In this document: positions 36,980-44,435 of the stretch, in pieces
Position numbering within the stretch: position 1 is the stretch's first letter
How the letters are laid out: each line of letters begins with the position of its first letter
DNA from: an uncultured Porphyromonadaceae bacterium
Lineage (GTDB): Bacteria; Bacteroidota; Bacteroidia; Bacteroidales; Muribaculaceae
Reading direction: 5' to 3'
Length of the DNA stretch: 64,000 nt
NCBI GenBank assembly: GCA_947643665.1
Contig: CANRWW010000013.1
Span: 1 to 64,000, forward strand
Position numbers and translations under genes: made by a program
The notes under the pieces: generated by a model
The model's input: only the letters and a program-made list of their open reading frames with translations
Databases searched by the model: none
What the model was told of the DNA's origin: nothing

Positions 36980-37389
36980 GTCAAATAAAAAAATAGTGTA
37001 GTGATGCCAACCGTTGAGTTATAGCTGCCTCTCGGCATGCTCAATAGTTATGTCTACAATATGAATAAATGAATTATATTTGTGTTAATAAGTTCCGTTT
37101 AAATATTTTGGATTTAATCCGTAAAAGCAATCCCTCTGTTTTTACATGTTTAGAAGAGGCTATGAGGCTGAGGACAGGAAACCAAAGAGAGTCCCCCAGC
37201 ACCATTGAACTGCTTGTGCCACGCGCCACTGCACGCTCCACAAAAAGTTAACACAAAAGTAGCTGAAAACTCCGAAATTCCAAAACCATTTTATGATTTT
37301 TTTGCAACCCGGACTCAATATAAGGACGCCAAACGTTTATTATCAAAAGATTTCAGTTCGGCAATTATTGTTTCACACGCGATACGGCA
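36980..37389 (-). other. 410-base intergenic region: long leader or candidate RNA upstream of rluB
   Basis: On the minus strand a consensus promoter (37284-37254) is followed by about 270 bases before the rluB start. The first 100 or so bases (37150-37250) are GC-rich and can form a hairpin, CTGGGGGAC with GTCCTCAG (37199-37168); the rest is AT-rich. No protein-coding ORF is credible. It could be a regulatory leader of rluB-asnS or hold a small RNA such as a 6S-type RNA; I cannot identify the family by eye. Confidence 0.45.
37254..37284 (-). promoter_or_regulatory. Promoter upstream of the rluB leader
   Basis: Minus strand TTTG (37284-37281), 19-base spacer, TACTTTTG (37261-37254): both boxes match the Bacteroidetes consensus exactly. 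Confidence 0.78.
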
Positions 37390-38385
37390 TCAATTATCCC
37401 TTGATATGATGAAGTCAATAAGTGCGATAAATGAGTCTGTTATGTCAGAGCGGTCAAAACGGGAAAGGAGACTGACAGCCTCGTCGCGCATGCGCCGCAT
37501 CACATCCTCGGCATATTCAATGCCGCCATTTTCAATAGCAAAGGCTATCAACGCATTTATTTCATTTGTATCAAGCGCCTCTTTACGAGCTAAAGACTCC
37601 ATCTCGGCATGGCGCGGATGAGAGGTGTTTTTCAGAGCATGGAGAAGGGGCAAGGTCACTTTCCCTTCACGCAGGTCATTGCCGGTAGGTTTCCCGATTT
37701 TTTCGTCGGAAAAATAATCGAATATGTCATCCTTGATCTGGAAACACAATCCGAGAAGACGTGCATATTCCCGGAGCGTGTCAAGACGGTCGTCGTCCAC
37801 TCCTGTAGCATAGGCCCCTACTTCCACGCATGACACAAAAAGCGAGGCTGTCTTTCGGTAGATGATATTGAAATATGCCTGCTCGTCAAGCTCGTTGTAA
37901 CGGGCATTGTATATCTCGTCCAGTTCCCCGATAGACAGGAGGCGCCCAAGATTGGATATGGAATGTATTATACGGATATCGTTTGTATCCGCACCTTGAA
38001 GAAGTGCATTGGAAAGGAAAAAGTCGCCGACAAGCACTGCAAGGTGATTGTCCCACGTTCCGTTGATGGTGGCAGCTCCACGCCGTGTGACGGTATCATC
38101 CACCACGTCATCATGGATTAGCGATGCATTATGCAGCAACTCCACCGCCGTGGCACCTGCAAGCACATTGTCGTTCACCTCACCCAGCAGGTGTGCGCTA
38201 AGAAGCACAAGTATGGGGCGTATCTGCTTCCCCTTCTTTTCAAGATAATGATGCACCACCCTGTTCATAAGCGCATTGGGCGAATCAAGCGCCGACAATA
38301 TACGGTCGTTCAGGCGCTTCAGATCTGGAGCCAGGGTATGTTGGATCGTTTGGAACGGGGTCATTATTTCTAATGAGGGATGCAT
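37390..38385 (-). CDS. Polyprenyl diphosphate synthase (long-chain, trans)
   Basis: 331 aa from ATG 38385; ATG 38364 (MTPFQTIQHTL) is equally possible. The 349-aa track ORF reaches back across the -7 box and overlaps the trmB start. It condenses isopentenyl diphosphate onto an allylic primer to make a long isoprenoid chain, probably for the menaquinone side chain. The first aspartate-rich motif (LIHDDVVDDT), the FSN-like GDFFLSNALLQ segment and the second motif (CFQIKDDIFDY) are intact. Chain length cannot be read from the sequence. Divergent from trmB, with overlapping promoter regions. Confidence 0.92.
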   Translation of the reverse strand: MHPSLEIMTPFQTIQHTLAPDLKRLNDRILSALDSPNALMNRVVHHYLEKKGKQIRPILVLLSAHLLGEVNDNVLAGATAVELLHNASLIHDDVVDDTVTRRGAATINGTWDNHLAVLVGDFFLSNALLQGADTNDIRIIHSISNLGRLLSIGELDEIYNARYNELDEQAYFNIIYRKTASLFVSCVEVGAYATGVDDDRLDTLREYARLLGLCFQIKDDIFDYFSDEKIGKPTGNDLREGKVTLPLLHALKNTSHPRHAEMESLARKEALDTNEINALIAFAIENGGIEYAEDVMRRMRDEAVSLLSRFDRSDITDSFIALIDFIISRDN

Positions 38386-38405
38386 TATCTCTTGATTATC
38401 GGGCG

Positions 38406-38413
38406 CAAAGTTA
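38406..38413 (-). promoter_or_regulatory. -7 box of the polyprenyl synthase gene
   Basis: TAACTTTG on the minus strand, 20 bases before ATG 38385. No clear TTTG lies upstream. Its presence rules out the longer ORF start at 38439. Confidence 0.6.
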
Positions 38414-38425
38414 CACACTTTTTCG

Positions 38426-38433
38426 TAATTTTG
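38426..38433 (+). promoter_or_regulatory. -7 box of trmB, predicted leaderless
   Basis: TAATTTTG matches TAnnTTTG and ends 4 bases before the trmB ATG at 38438, so transcription should start at or next to the start codon. No clear -33 element. It is divergent from the polyprenyl synthase -7 box, 12 bases away. Confidence 0.6.
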
Positions 38434-38437
38434 TGGC

Positions 38438-39205
38438 ATGGGAAAGAATAAACTGAAAAAATTCCGGGAGATGGAGACACTTGACTGTGTTTTCCAATAT
38501 CCTTTCGGCGTGCTCCGCGAGCAGGGTTTCCCTTTGCGCGGACGTTGGAACTGCGACTATTTCCGAAACGACGGACCAATTGTGCTTGAACTTGGATGCG
38601 GCAAGGGGGAATATACCGTGGGGCTTGCAGAACGGTTTCCGGAGAAGAATTTCATCGGTATTGACATAAAAGGCGCACGCATGTGGACAGGAGCTTGCCA
38701 GGTGCGTGACCGCGGCCTGAAAAACGCGGCTTTCCTGCGTACCAACATAGAACTTCTCCCCCACTTTTTCGCTCCATCCGAAATAAGCGAGATATGGATC
38801 ACATTCCCTGATCCACAGATGAAAAAAGTGCGCAAACGACTTACATCCACCACATTCATGCAACTTTACAGACAGGTGATGAAAGACGGTGGAATAGTGA
38901 AACTCAAGACAGACAGCCCGTTCCTGTTCACATATACCCGGTTGATGGCCGAACTTAACGGGATCATACCTGAAGCCTGCACCGACAACCTCTACGAATC
39001 AGGAATTGCCGATGACATACTCCAGATCCGCACTTTTTATGAACAGCAATGGCTTGAACGTGGTCTAACAATAAAATATATCGCTTTCCCACTCGCACAA
39101 GAGGGTGACCTCGAAGAACCGCAAGACGACATACCGCTTGATACATACCGGAGTTTTTCGCGCGGAACCCTGGAACAGAAAGAAATTGAGAAATTGAGAA
39201 ATTGA
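38438..39205 (+). CDS. trmB: tRNA (guanine-N7-)-methyltransferase
   Basis: 255 aa SAM-dependent enzyme making m7G46 in tRNA. The SAM site VLELGCGKGEYTVGLAERFP, the FIGIDIKGARMW segment and WITFPDPQMKKVRKR are diagnostic. The last residues (KEIEKLRN) are encoded by three tandem copies of AAATTGAG that run into repeat copy 2, and the stop codon TGA lies inside that run, so the repeat supplies the end of the protein. It is first in the trmB-mrp-aroQ-methyltransferase-ribF series. Confidence 0.95.
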   Translation: MGKNKLKKFREMETLDCVFQYPFGVLREQGFPLRGRWNCDYFRNDGPIVLELGCGKGEYTVGLAERFPEKNFIGIDIKGARMWTGACQVRDRGLKNAAFLRTNIELLPHFFAPSEISEIWITFPDPQMKKVRKRLTSTTFMQLYRQVMKDGGIVKLKTDSPFLFTYTRLMAELNGIIPEACTDNLYESGIADDILQIRTFYEQQWLERGLTIKYIAFPLAQEGDLEEPQDDIPLDTYRSFSRGTLEQKEIEKLRN

Positions 39206-39362
39206 GAAGTAAGAGTATTAGAAGTCAAGCAATAATAGTTTTGCTGATATATTTGATATCTCTGATGGCTCTGATTCCTCTGATTTCCAATCCCTGGTTC
39301 CTCTGATATTTTCTCCCACCTCATCTGCCAACCTTGCTTTACTTCTCCTGCTCTTACTTCTC
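39204..39362 (+). repeat. Dispersed intra-operon repeat, copy 2 (29-bp terminal inverted repeats)
   Basis: 159-bp element: left end 39204-39232 (GAGAAGTAAGAGTATTAGAA, then GTCAAGCAA) and right end 39334-39362, whose reverse complement matches at 25 of 29 positions. The left end matches copy 1 at 26 of 29. The centre has four CTCTGAT units and GATATCTCTG. It overlaps the trmB stop codon and ends 14 bases before the mrp start, so nearly the whole 171-base spacer is the element. It lies in the same orientation relative to transcription as copy 1. The ends could pair in the mRNA into a long hairpin. Confidence 0.78.
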
Positions 39363-39376
39363 AGCTCTAACTTTTA

Positions 39377-40492
39377 ATGCAAATGCAACGACTATACCCG
39401 CAACTCATACTGGACGCACTCAAAAATGTGCGCTATCCTGCCTCCGGCAAAGACATAGTATCTGCCGGAATGGTGGAAGATGACATACGTATTGACGGAA
39501 ACAAAGTCAGTTTCTCGCTTATATTCGACCGTCCCACAGACCCGTTCATAAAGTCGCTGGTGCGTGCCGCCGAATCTGCCATAAGCACCTACATATCCCC
39601 CGAAGTCGAAATAAAGGGCAACATTGCAGTAAAGACCCGCACCCAGGCACCACAGCCAGCCCCGAAACCTCTGGCCCAGGTAAAGAACATTATCGGTGTA
39701 AGTTCCGGCAAAGGAGGAGTGGGAAAATCTACCGTGGCAAGCAATCTTGCCGTGGCTCTGGCACGCGAGGGCTACAAGGTGGGGCTGCTTGATGCAGATA
39801 TTTTCGGGCCCTCCATGCCCAAGATGTTCGGAGTGGAGGATGCCGAACTGTATATGCATGAAGTAGACGGCCGGCAGCTCATCATACCACACGAAAAATT
39901 CGGCGTAAAGCTCCTTTCCATAGGTTTTCTTGTAGACAGGAACGCTCCTGTGCTCTGGAGAGGCAGCATGGCTTCAAATGCGCTCAAACAACTCATAGGT
40001 GAAGCAGACTGGGGCGAGCTGGACTATTTCGTTATTGACATGCCTCCAGGCACAAGCGACATACACCTCACACTGGTGCAGACACTAGGCATAACCGGTG
40101 TGGTGATCGTAACCACACCGCAGCAAGTGGCTCTTGCAGATGCCCGCAAAGGTATAGCGATGTTCACAGGCGAAAAGGTCAATGTGCCCATACTCGGCCT
40201 TGTGGAAAACATGGCATGGTTCACACCTGCAAAACATCCCGACGAGCGCTACTACATCTTCGGACATGAAGGTGGCGTGGCACTCGCAAAAGAATTGGGA
40301 GTAAAACTGCTGGCACAGATACCGCTGGTGGCAGATGTATGCGAAGATGGCGACGCCGGCACCCCGATAGCGCTGAAAGATTCGGTGATGGGGCATGAGT
40401 TCCTGCATCTGGCTCATGAAGTAGTTGATGTAGTAGACGAACGCAACCGTATGCTTCCCCCCACCGCGAAAGTGGACGTCACTAAAAAATAG
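39377..40492 (+). CDS. mrp: Mrp/ApbC-type P-loop Fe-S carrier ATPase
   Basis: 371 aa. N-terminal MIP18/DUF59 domain (about 5-95), then a ParA-like NTPase with the deviant Walker A GVSSGKGGVGKSTVASN, the DADIFGPSMPKMFG switch and VIDMPPGTSDIHLT. The family binds and transfers Fe-S clusters. The C-terminal CxxC that ligates the cluster in E. coli Mrp is absent: the corresponding stretch reads VENMAWFTPAKHPDERYYIFG. I believe this is usual for Bacteroidetes homologues, but have not checked. The start is either the first ATG or the one two codons later (MQMQRLYPQ); it lies 14 bases after the repeat element, with no Shine-Dalgarno sequence. Confidence 0.9.
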   Translation: MQMQRLYPQLILDALKNVRYPASGKDIVSAGMVEDDIRIDGNKVSFSLIFDRPTDPFIKSLVRAAESAISTYISPEVEIKGNIAVKTRTQAPQPAPKPLAQVKNIIGVSSGKGGVGKSTVASNLAVALAREGYKVGLLDADIFGPSMPKMFGVEDAELYMHEVDGRQLIIPHEKFGVKLLSIGFLVDRNAPVLWRGSMASNALKQLIGEADWGELDYFVIDMPPGTSDIHLTLVQTLGITGVVIVTTPQQVALADARKGIAMFTGEKVNVPILGLVENMAWFTPAKHPDERYYIFGHEGGVALAKELGVKLLAQIPLVADVCEDGDAGTPIALKDSVMGHEFLHLAHEVVDVVDERNRMLPPTAKVDVTKK

Positions 40493-40499
40493 TGCGGTC

Positions 40500-40925
40500 A
40501 TGGTAAGGATACTCATAATAAACGGCCCGAACCTCAACCTCCTAGGGGTGCGTGAGCCGGAGGTTTACGGCCGCGTGTCAATGGACGATTACCTTAAGGC
40601 ACTCGCCGTGGACTATCCTAACGTGGAGATAGAATATTACCAGAGCAACCATGAGGGCGATCTTGTGGATCGTCTTCAGGAAGCCGGATTCGACGATTCC
40701 CTGCGTGGTATAATACTCAACGCCGGAGCATACACACACACCTCCCTGGCGCTCTACGACGCGATACGAGCAATTGAGCGCCCTGTCATAGAGGTGCATA
40801 TCTCCAATCCCCAGGCACGTGCAGAGGAAATACGCCACCGCTCGCTTATAGCACCGGCATGCCGCGGCACCATAGCGGGATTCGGGATGGACAGTTACCG
40901 CCTTGCCATAGAATCCCTCATCTGA
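40500..40925 (+). CDS. aroQ: Type II 3-dehydroquinate dehydratase
   Basis: 141 aa dodecameric enzyme converting 3-dehydroquinate to 3-dehydroshikimate. The INGPNLNLLGVREPEVYG lid region, the LNAGAYTHTSLALYDA segment, the EVHISNPQARAEEIRHRS catalytic histidine region and GFGMDSYRLAI are all present. It starts 7 bases after mrp and ends 5 bases before the methyltransferase. Another shikimate gene, aroA, lies at 60798 and is not linked. Confidence 0.97.
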   Translation: MVRILIINGPNLNLLGVREPEVYGRVSMDDYLKALAVDYPNVEIEYYQSNHEGDLVDRLQEAGFDDSLRGIILNAGAYTHTSLALYDAIRAIERPVIEVHISNPQARAEEIRHRSLIAPACRGTIAGFGMDSYRLAIESLI

Positions 40926-40930
40926 ACGAA

Positions 40931-41569
40931 ATGCAGACATCCGATCCCGAACAATACATCCTTGACCACATATCACCGGAGCCTGACAACCTGCACCGGC
41001 TCGGGCGTGACGTGCATCTGCGGCTTCTGTATCCGCGCATGTGCTCAGGACACCTGCAGGGACGTCTGCTCTCCATGCTCACATCTATGATCTCCCCTAA
41101 CCGCGCACTTGAAATTGGCACATATGCGGGCTATTCGGCACTATGCATAGCAGAGGGGTTGCCTGAAGGGGGCATACTTGACACAATTGAAATCGATGAT
41201 GAAATGGAGCGGTTCATAACCGCACAGTTGCGCAAATCCCCCTATGGCAACCGGATAAGACTGCATATCGGCGATGTAGCGGAAGTACTGCCGACACTCG
41301 CTCCCGGATATGACATGGTATACATGGATGCAAACAAACGCACTTACCTCGCCACCTTCCGGGCGGTACTCCCCTATGTGCGTCCGGGAGGATTCATAAT
41401 AGCTGATAACACACTATGGGACGGGAAAGTGACAGACATACAGGCTAACCATGATCCACAGACACTCGGAATAGCAGAATTCAACGATGCGATCGCAGCC
41501 GATCCGCGCCTTGAAAAAGTAATATTGCCCCTGCGCGACGGCCTCACATTAATACGTGTCAAACCATGA
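40931..41569 (+). CDS. SAM-dependent O-methyltransferase (catechol type)
   Basis: 212 aa from ATG 40931; the track's 24 extra residues overlap aroQ. Class I methyltransferase of the caffeoyl-CoA/catechol O-methyltransferase group: RALEIGTYAGYSALCIAEG binds SAM, DTIEIDDEM follows, and MVYMDANKRTYLATF plus IADNTLWDGKV supply the metal-binding acids. The physiological acceptor is unknown. It overlaps ribF by 4 bases (ATGA). Confidence 0.92.
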   Translation: MQTSDPEQYILDHISPEPDNLHRLGRDVHLRLLYPRMCSGHLQGRLLSMLTSMISPNRALEIGTYAGYSALCIAEGLPEGGILDTIEIDDEMERFITAQLRKSPYGNRIRLHIGDVAEVLPTLAPGYDMVYMDANKRTYLATFRAVLPYVRPGGFIIADNTLWDGKVTDIQANHDPQTLGIAEFNDAIAADPRLEKVILPLRDGLTLIRVKP

Positions 41570-42453
41570 CCACGCGCAAGGGAAACGGCCACTTTGCCGT
41601 AATAGGGATGTTTGACGGAGTGCATACCGGGCACAGATACCTGCTGGGAGAACTGAAAAAACTTGCAGCCTCAAAAGGACTGTCGCCTTTGGCTATCACA
41701 TTCTCAAACCATCCCCTTGAGCTTATAGCGCCGGAAAAAGCCCCGCAACTCCTCACCACAACTACCGAAAAGCTGCGTCTCATAAACGAGGAAAATGTGA
41801 ACGGGATAGCTATCCCGTTCGACCACAAACTCAGGTGTACATCAGCTATGGATTTCCTGCACCTCCTACATGACCGGTACGGTGTTGAGGCACTGCTTAT
41901 GGGCTACAACAACAGATTCGGCCACAATGCCCCCAAGGGTTTTGACGAATACCGAAACATGGGGGAACAATGCAACATAGACATTATCCCGGCAAAAGAG
42001 TATACCCCGAAAGAGGGGACGAGGGTAAGTTCCACCGAAGTACGAAGGCTGCTGAAAGAGGGGAATGTGGAAGATGCCGCCAGGCTCCTCGGACGTCCAT
42101 ACGCACTGTCTGGCACCGTGGAAAGCGGCAAACAGCTCGGTCGCCGCCTCGGATTCCCCACAGCCAACCTGCGTCTGTCCGACCCGCGTCAACTGGTGCC
42201 AATGGGTGGAGTGTATGCTACGACAGCTTTAGACCGCCCGGCAATGACCAACATAGGGACACGCCCCACTGTGGACAACACCGGCGAAACCACTATTGAA
42301 ACACATATCATCGGCTGCGACAAAGATCTGTATGGGTCACCACTGACGGTGAGCTTCCGCCACCGTATCCGTCCGGAACGCCGTTTCAATTCACCGGAGG
42401 ATCTGGCTGCACAACTTCAATCAGACCGTATGGCTGCCCTCGCCCGATTTTAA
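41566..42453 (+). CDS. ribF: Bifunctional riboflavin kinase / FAD synthetase
   Basis: 295 aa. N-terminal FMN adenylyltransferase with the nucleotidyltransferase signature GMFDGVHTGHRYLL and a later STEVRRLLKEG; the C-terminal riboflavin kinase domain begins near residue 185 with GRRLGFPTANLRL and VYATT. It makes FMN and FAD. Its ATG overlaps the methyltransferase stop. Last gene of the trmB series and convergent with the bile-salt-hydrolase-family gene; no good terminator is visible in the 74-base gap. Confidence 0.95.
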   Translation: MTTRKGNGHFAVIGMFDGVHTGHRYLLGELKKLAASKGLSPLAITFSNHPLELIAPEKAPQLLTTTTEKLRLINEENVNGIAIPFDHKLRCTSAMDFLHLLHDRYGVEALLMGYNNRFGHNAPKGFDEYRNMGEQCNIDIIPAKEYTPKEGTRVSSTEVRRLLKEGNVEDAARLLGRPYALSGTVESGKQLGRRLGFPTANLRLSDPRQLVPMGGVYATTALDRPAMTNIGTRPTVDNTGETTIETHIIGCDKDLYGSPLTVSFRHRIRPERRFNSPEDLAAQLQSDRMAALARF

Positions 42454-42527
42454 ACTGCCCCGCGATTTCCGATAGTACATTTTTGTACGGCAGCTACAAT
42501 TATATGCCGGCCTTGATCCGGAACCGG

Positions 42528-43577
42528 TCAATACATGGGAGTAAACGGTTTCGAGGGTTTGAGATGGGAATTGGCACACCCCACGAGCTGTGTCTCCTTT
42601 GAAGTGTCAAGCCTCAAAACCGGCGCTCCATCATACAGGTCAAGTTTCATAAGGTCAATGTAATAGATACCAAAATTGGTGACTATATCAAAATAGTATC
42701 TCTTATCGCGCAGCTCTGCAAACGAGCGCCATTGTGTGGAAGACAGGTTTGGCTCTCCTTCAATCATATAAGTATACGGGACAGAAGCATCCTGTAAAAT
42801 GCTACGTGTGATACTCAATGCGAGCGACGGATCATCCACCTTTTCAACATGGTGAGCGAAATAATTCGCACGCACGCAACGGCTCGGACTTGTCACTGTG
42901 CCAGGAAGCATATTCTGGCCGCCGATTTTTCCCCAATAGTCAATTATAGCCCTCATGGCAGGCCATTCAGGATCGTTGGTCATGGCACGGTAATCGCCCA
43001 TATCGTATACCATTACCTTTCCATGGTCGAACTCCAGTATCGCCGATCGTCCGGTAGCATCCGTTATACCCCAGTGAAGCGCGGAAACCGTCCCGCCGTC
43101 GAACGTAGCACCGCCAATAGAAAAATTTTGGGCTTTGAGCACATCTATCACTTCCTGAGTGGTAGCATTCATATCAAGCAACCATCCGACGAACATCGCC
43201 AGCGACATAGCCGGCTTACCCTTGGAGTCATCACCGTTGTAAACGGTGCCTTTGCAGAAAAGGCCGTTTATGACAAGCCCCATTTCATTCATCCCCTCGG
43301 TTATGCCACCATCGTAGCCCACAGCATATACGGCACCATATTTAGAAGTCCATTCCACACTGCCCGGCACATCCGATCCTTTTTTGGCAATCCCACGGGG
43401 ATAAACATAAAGATTTGTAGGAATAGGGGTCTTCCAGTCAAGAGAACGCCCTACTACCATCAATGAGTCCAACCCTTTGTAAAGGACACGTGAGCACGCT
43501 CCCGCATCAGGAATAAAAACTGACGACGCAGCAATCATACACACCGCCGTCATTGCAGATCTGATGAATTTTTTCAT
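42528..43577 (-). CDS. Exported bile salt hydrolase / penicillin V acylase family enzyme
   Basis: 349 aa linear-amide C-N hydrolase of the N-terminal nucleophile class. The signal peptide runs to Ala27, so cleavage would expose Cys28 (DAGAC/SRVLY) as the nucleophile. Arg44 and Asp47 (GRSLDW) stand 16 and 19 residues after the cysteine, the same spacing as Cys2, Arg18 and Asp21 in the Clostridium bile salt hydrolase. TNDPEW and SPSRCVRANYF supply the later Asn and Arg. It should deconjugate bile acids or cleave related amides in the periplasm. Whether bile salts or acylated compounds are the true substrate cannot be decided from sequence. It is a single gene; no clear promoter was found. Confidence 0.9.
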   Translation of the reverse strand: MKKFIRSAMTAVCMIAASSVFIPDAGACSRVLYKGLDSLMVVGRSLDWKTPIPTNLYVYPRGIAKKGSDVPGSVEWTSKYGAVYAVGYDGGITEGMNEMGLVINGLFCKGTVYNGDDSKGKPAMSLAMFVGWLLDMNATTQEVIDVLKAQNFSIGGATFDGGTVSALHWGITDATGRSAILEFDHGKVMVYDMGDYRAMTNDPEWPAMRAIIDYWGKIGGQNMLPGTVTSPSRCVRANYFAHHVEKVDDPSLALSITRSILQDASVPYTYMIEGEPNLSSTQWRSFAELRDKRYYFDIVTNFGIYYIDLMKLDLYDGAPVLRLDTSKETQLVGCANSHLKPSKPFTPMY

Positions 43578-43942
43578 AAACTATAAGCAACTGTTCAAAA
43601 TCATTTTATGGCACCGGCCAATATCACCTGAAACACACCCGGCGAAATTTCAAAATATTTCCCCCGGGCAGAAATTCATGCCAATTACGACCGGTTATTT
43701 TTGTCTCCTATGTGATAAAAACACTTTGATCCGGCATGTGGTTTATAAACCATGCATACCCCAACAGGAAAATTATCCACAAATACATGGTAAAACGTCT
43801 GATCTGGACATTTACACATGTTTTCAGGACAAAAACTCATATCGCCAAACACACATAACCGCTAAATTTGCAGCGATATAAGCCAACACATACAAGTAAT
43901 TCGCCTACTGGCCCAAGTAATTATAAACAACAGTTACTATCC
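43578..43942. other. 365-base intergenic region
   Basis: AT-rich gap between divergent genes. It holds a -7 box for the rightward gene (43863-43870). The overlapping plus-strand ORF at 43564-43881 has no protein-like features. Nothing else was recognised. Confidence 0.6.
43863..43870 (+). promoter_or_regulatory. -7 box of the 43943 gene
   Basis: TAAATTTG matches TAnnTTTG and lies 72 bases before ATG 43943. No TTTG is seen at the -33 distance. Confidence 0.5.
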
Positions 43943-44422
43943 ATGAAAAAGTTAATTTTGCCGCTGGTGATGCTCCTGCCGGTCACTGCCATCTGGAGCT
44001 TCGACGCATACTTCTATAAGGAAGATGCCAATAGAGCCATACATGTGGCTAAAAATGTGACATGTTTGGAGTTCAAACCGTCAACTACGGTTGTTACACG
44101 TTCGGATTTTACCACATCCGAACTTGACAATTCCACATTCCACCACCTGCTGTTCCGCGATAAATCCACAAGCGGAATGACAGCCTCCGTAACTTCTGCC
44201 AGCAAAATAAAAATTTCCGTAAACGGCACCATTCTGCATGTAACGGCAGACGCCCCCATAACCTCATTGCAGATAATATCAGCAAGCGGAGTCCAGGTAG
44301 CCTCCCTGCCTGCGAGCGCCTCAAACCTGACACATGACATAAGCGACCTTGTCCCCGGCATATACATAGTGCTGGCTCAATCAGACAATCAGGTATCCGT
44401 TTCCAAAATAATCAAAAAGTAA
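43943..44422 (+). CDS. Small exported protein with Por-secretion-like C-terminal domain
   Basis: 159 aa from ATG 43943 (MKKLILPLVMLLPVTAIWS), which gives a signal peptide; the track version adds 25 upstream residues. The C-terminal 75 or so residues (NGTILHVTADAPITSLQIIS, then DLVPGIYIVLAQ and SKIIKK) have the beta-sandwich pattern of Bacteroidetes sorting domains, so most of the mature protein is this domain. No catalytic motif was seen. It is followed after 13 bases by the LamG-GDPD gene and shares its transcript. Function unknown. Confidence 0.7.
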   Translation: MKKLILPLVMLLPVTAIWSFDAYFYKEDANRAIHVAKNVTCLEFKPSTTVVTRSDFTTSELDNSTFHHLLFRDKSTSGMTASVTSASKIKISVNGTILHVTADAPITSLQIISASGVQVASLPASASNLTHDISDLVPGIYIVLAQSDNQVSVSKIIKK

Positions 44423-44435
44423 TCCCGCAAACACC

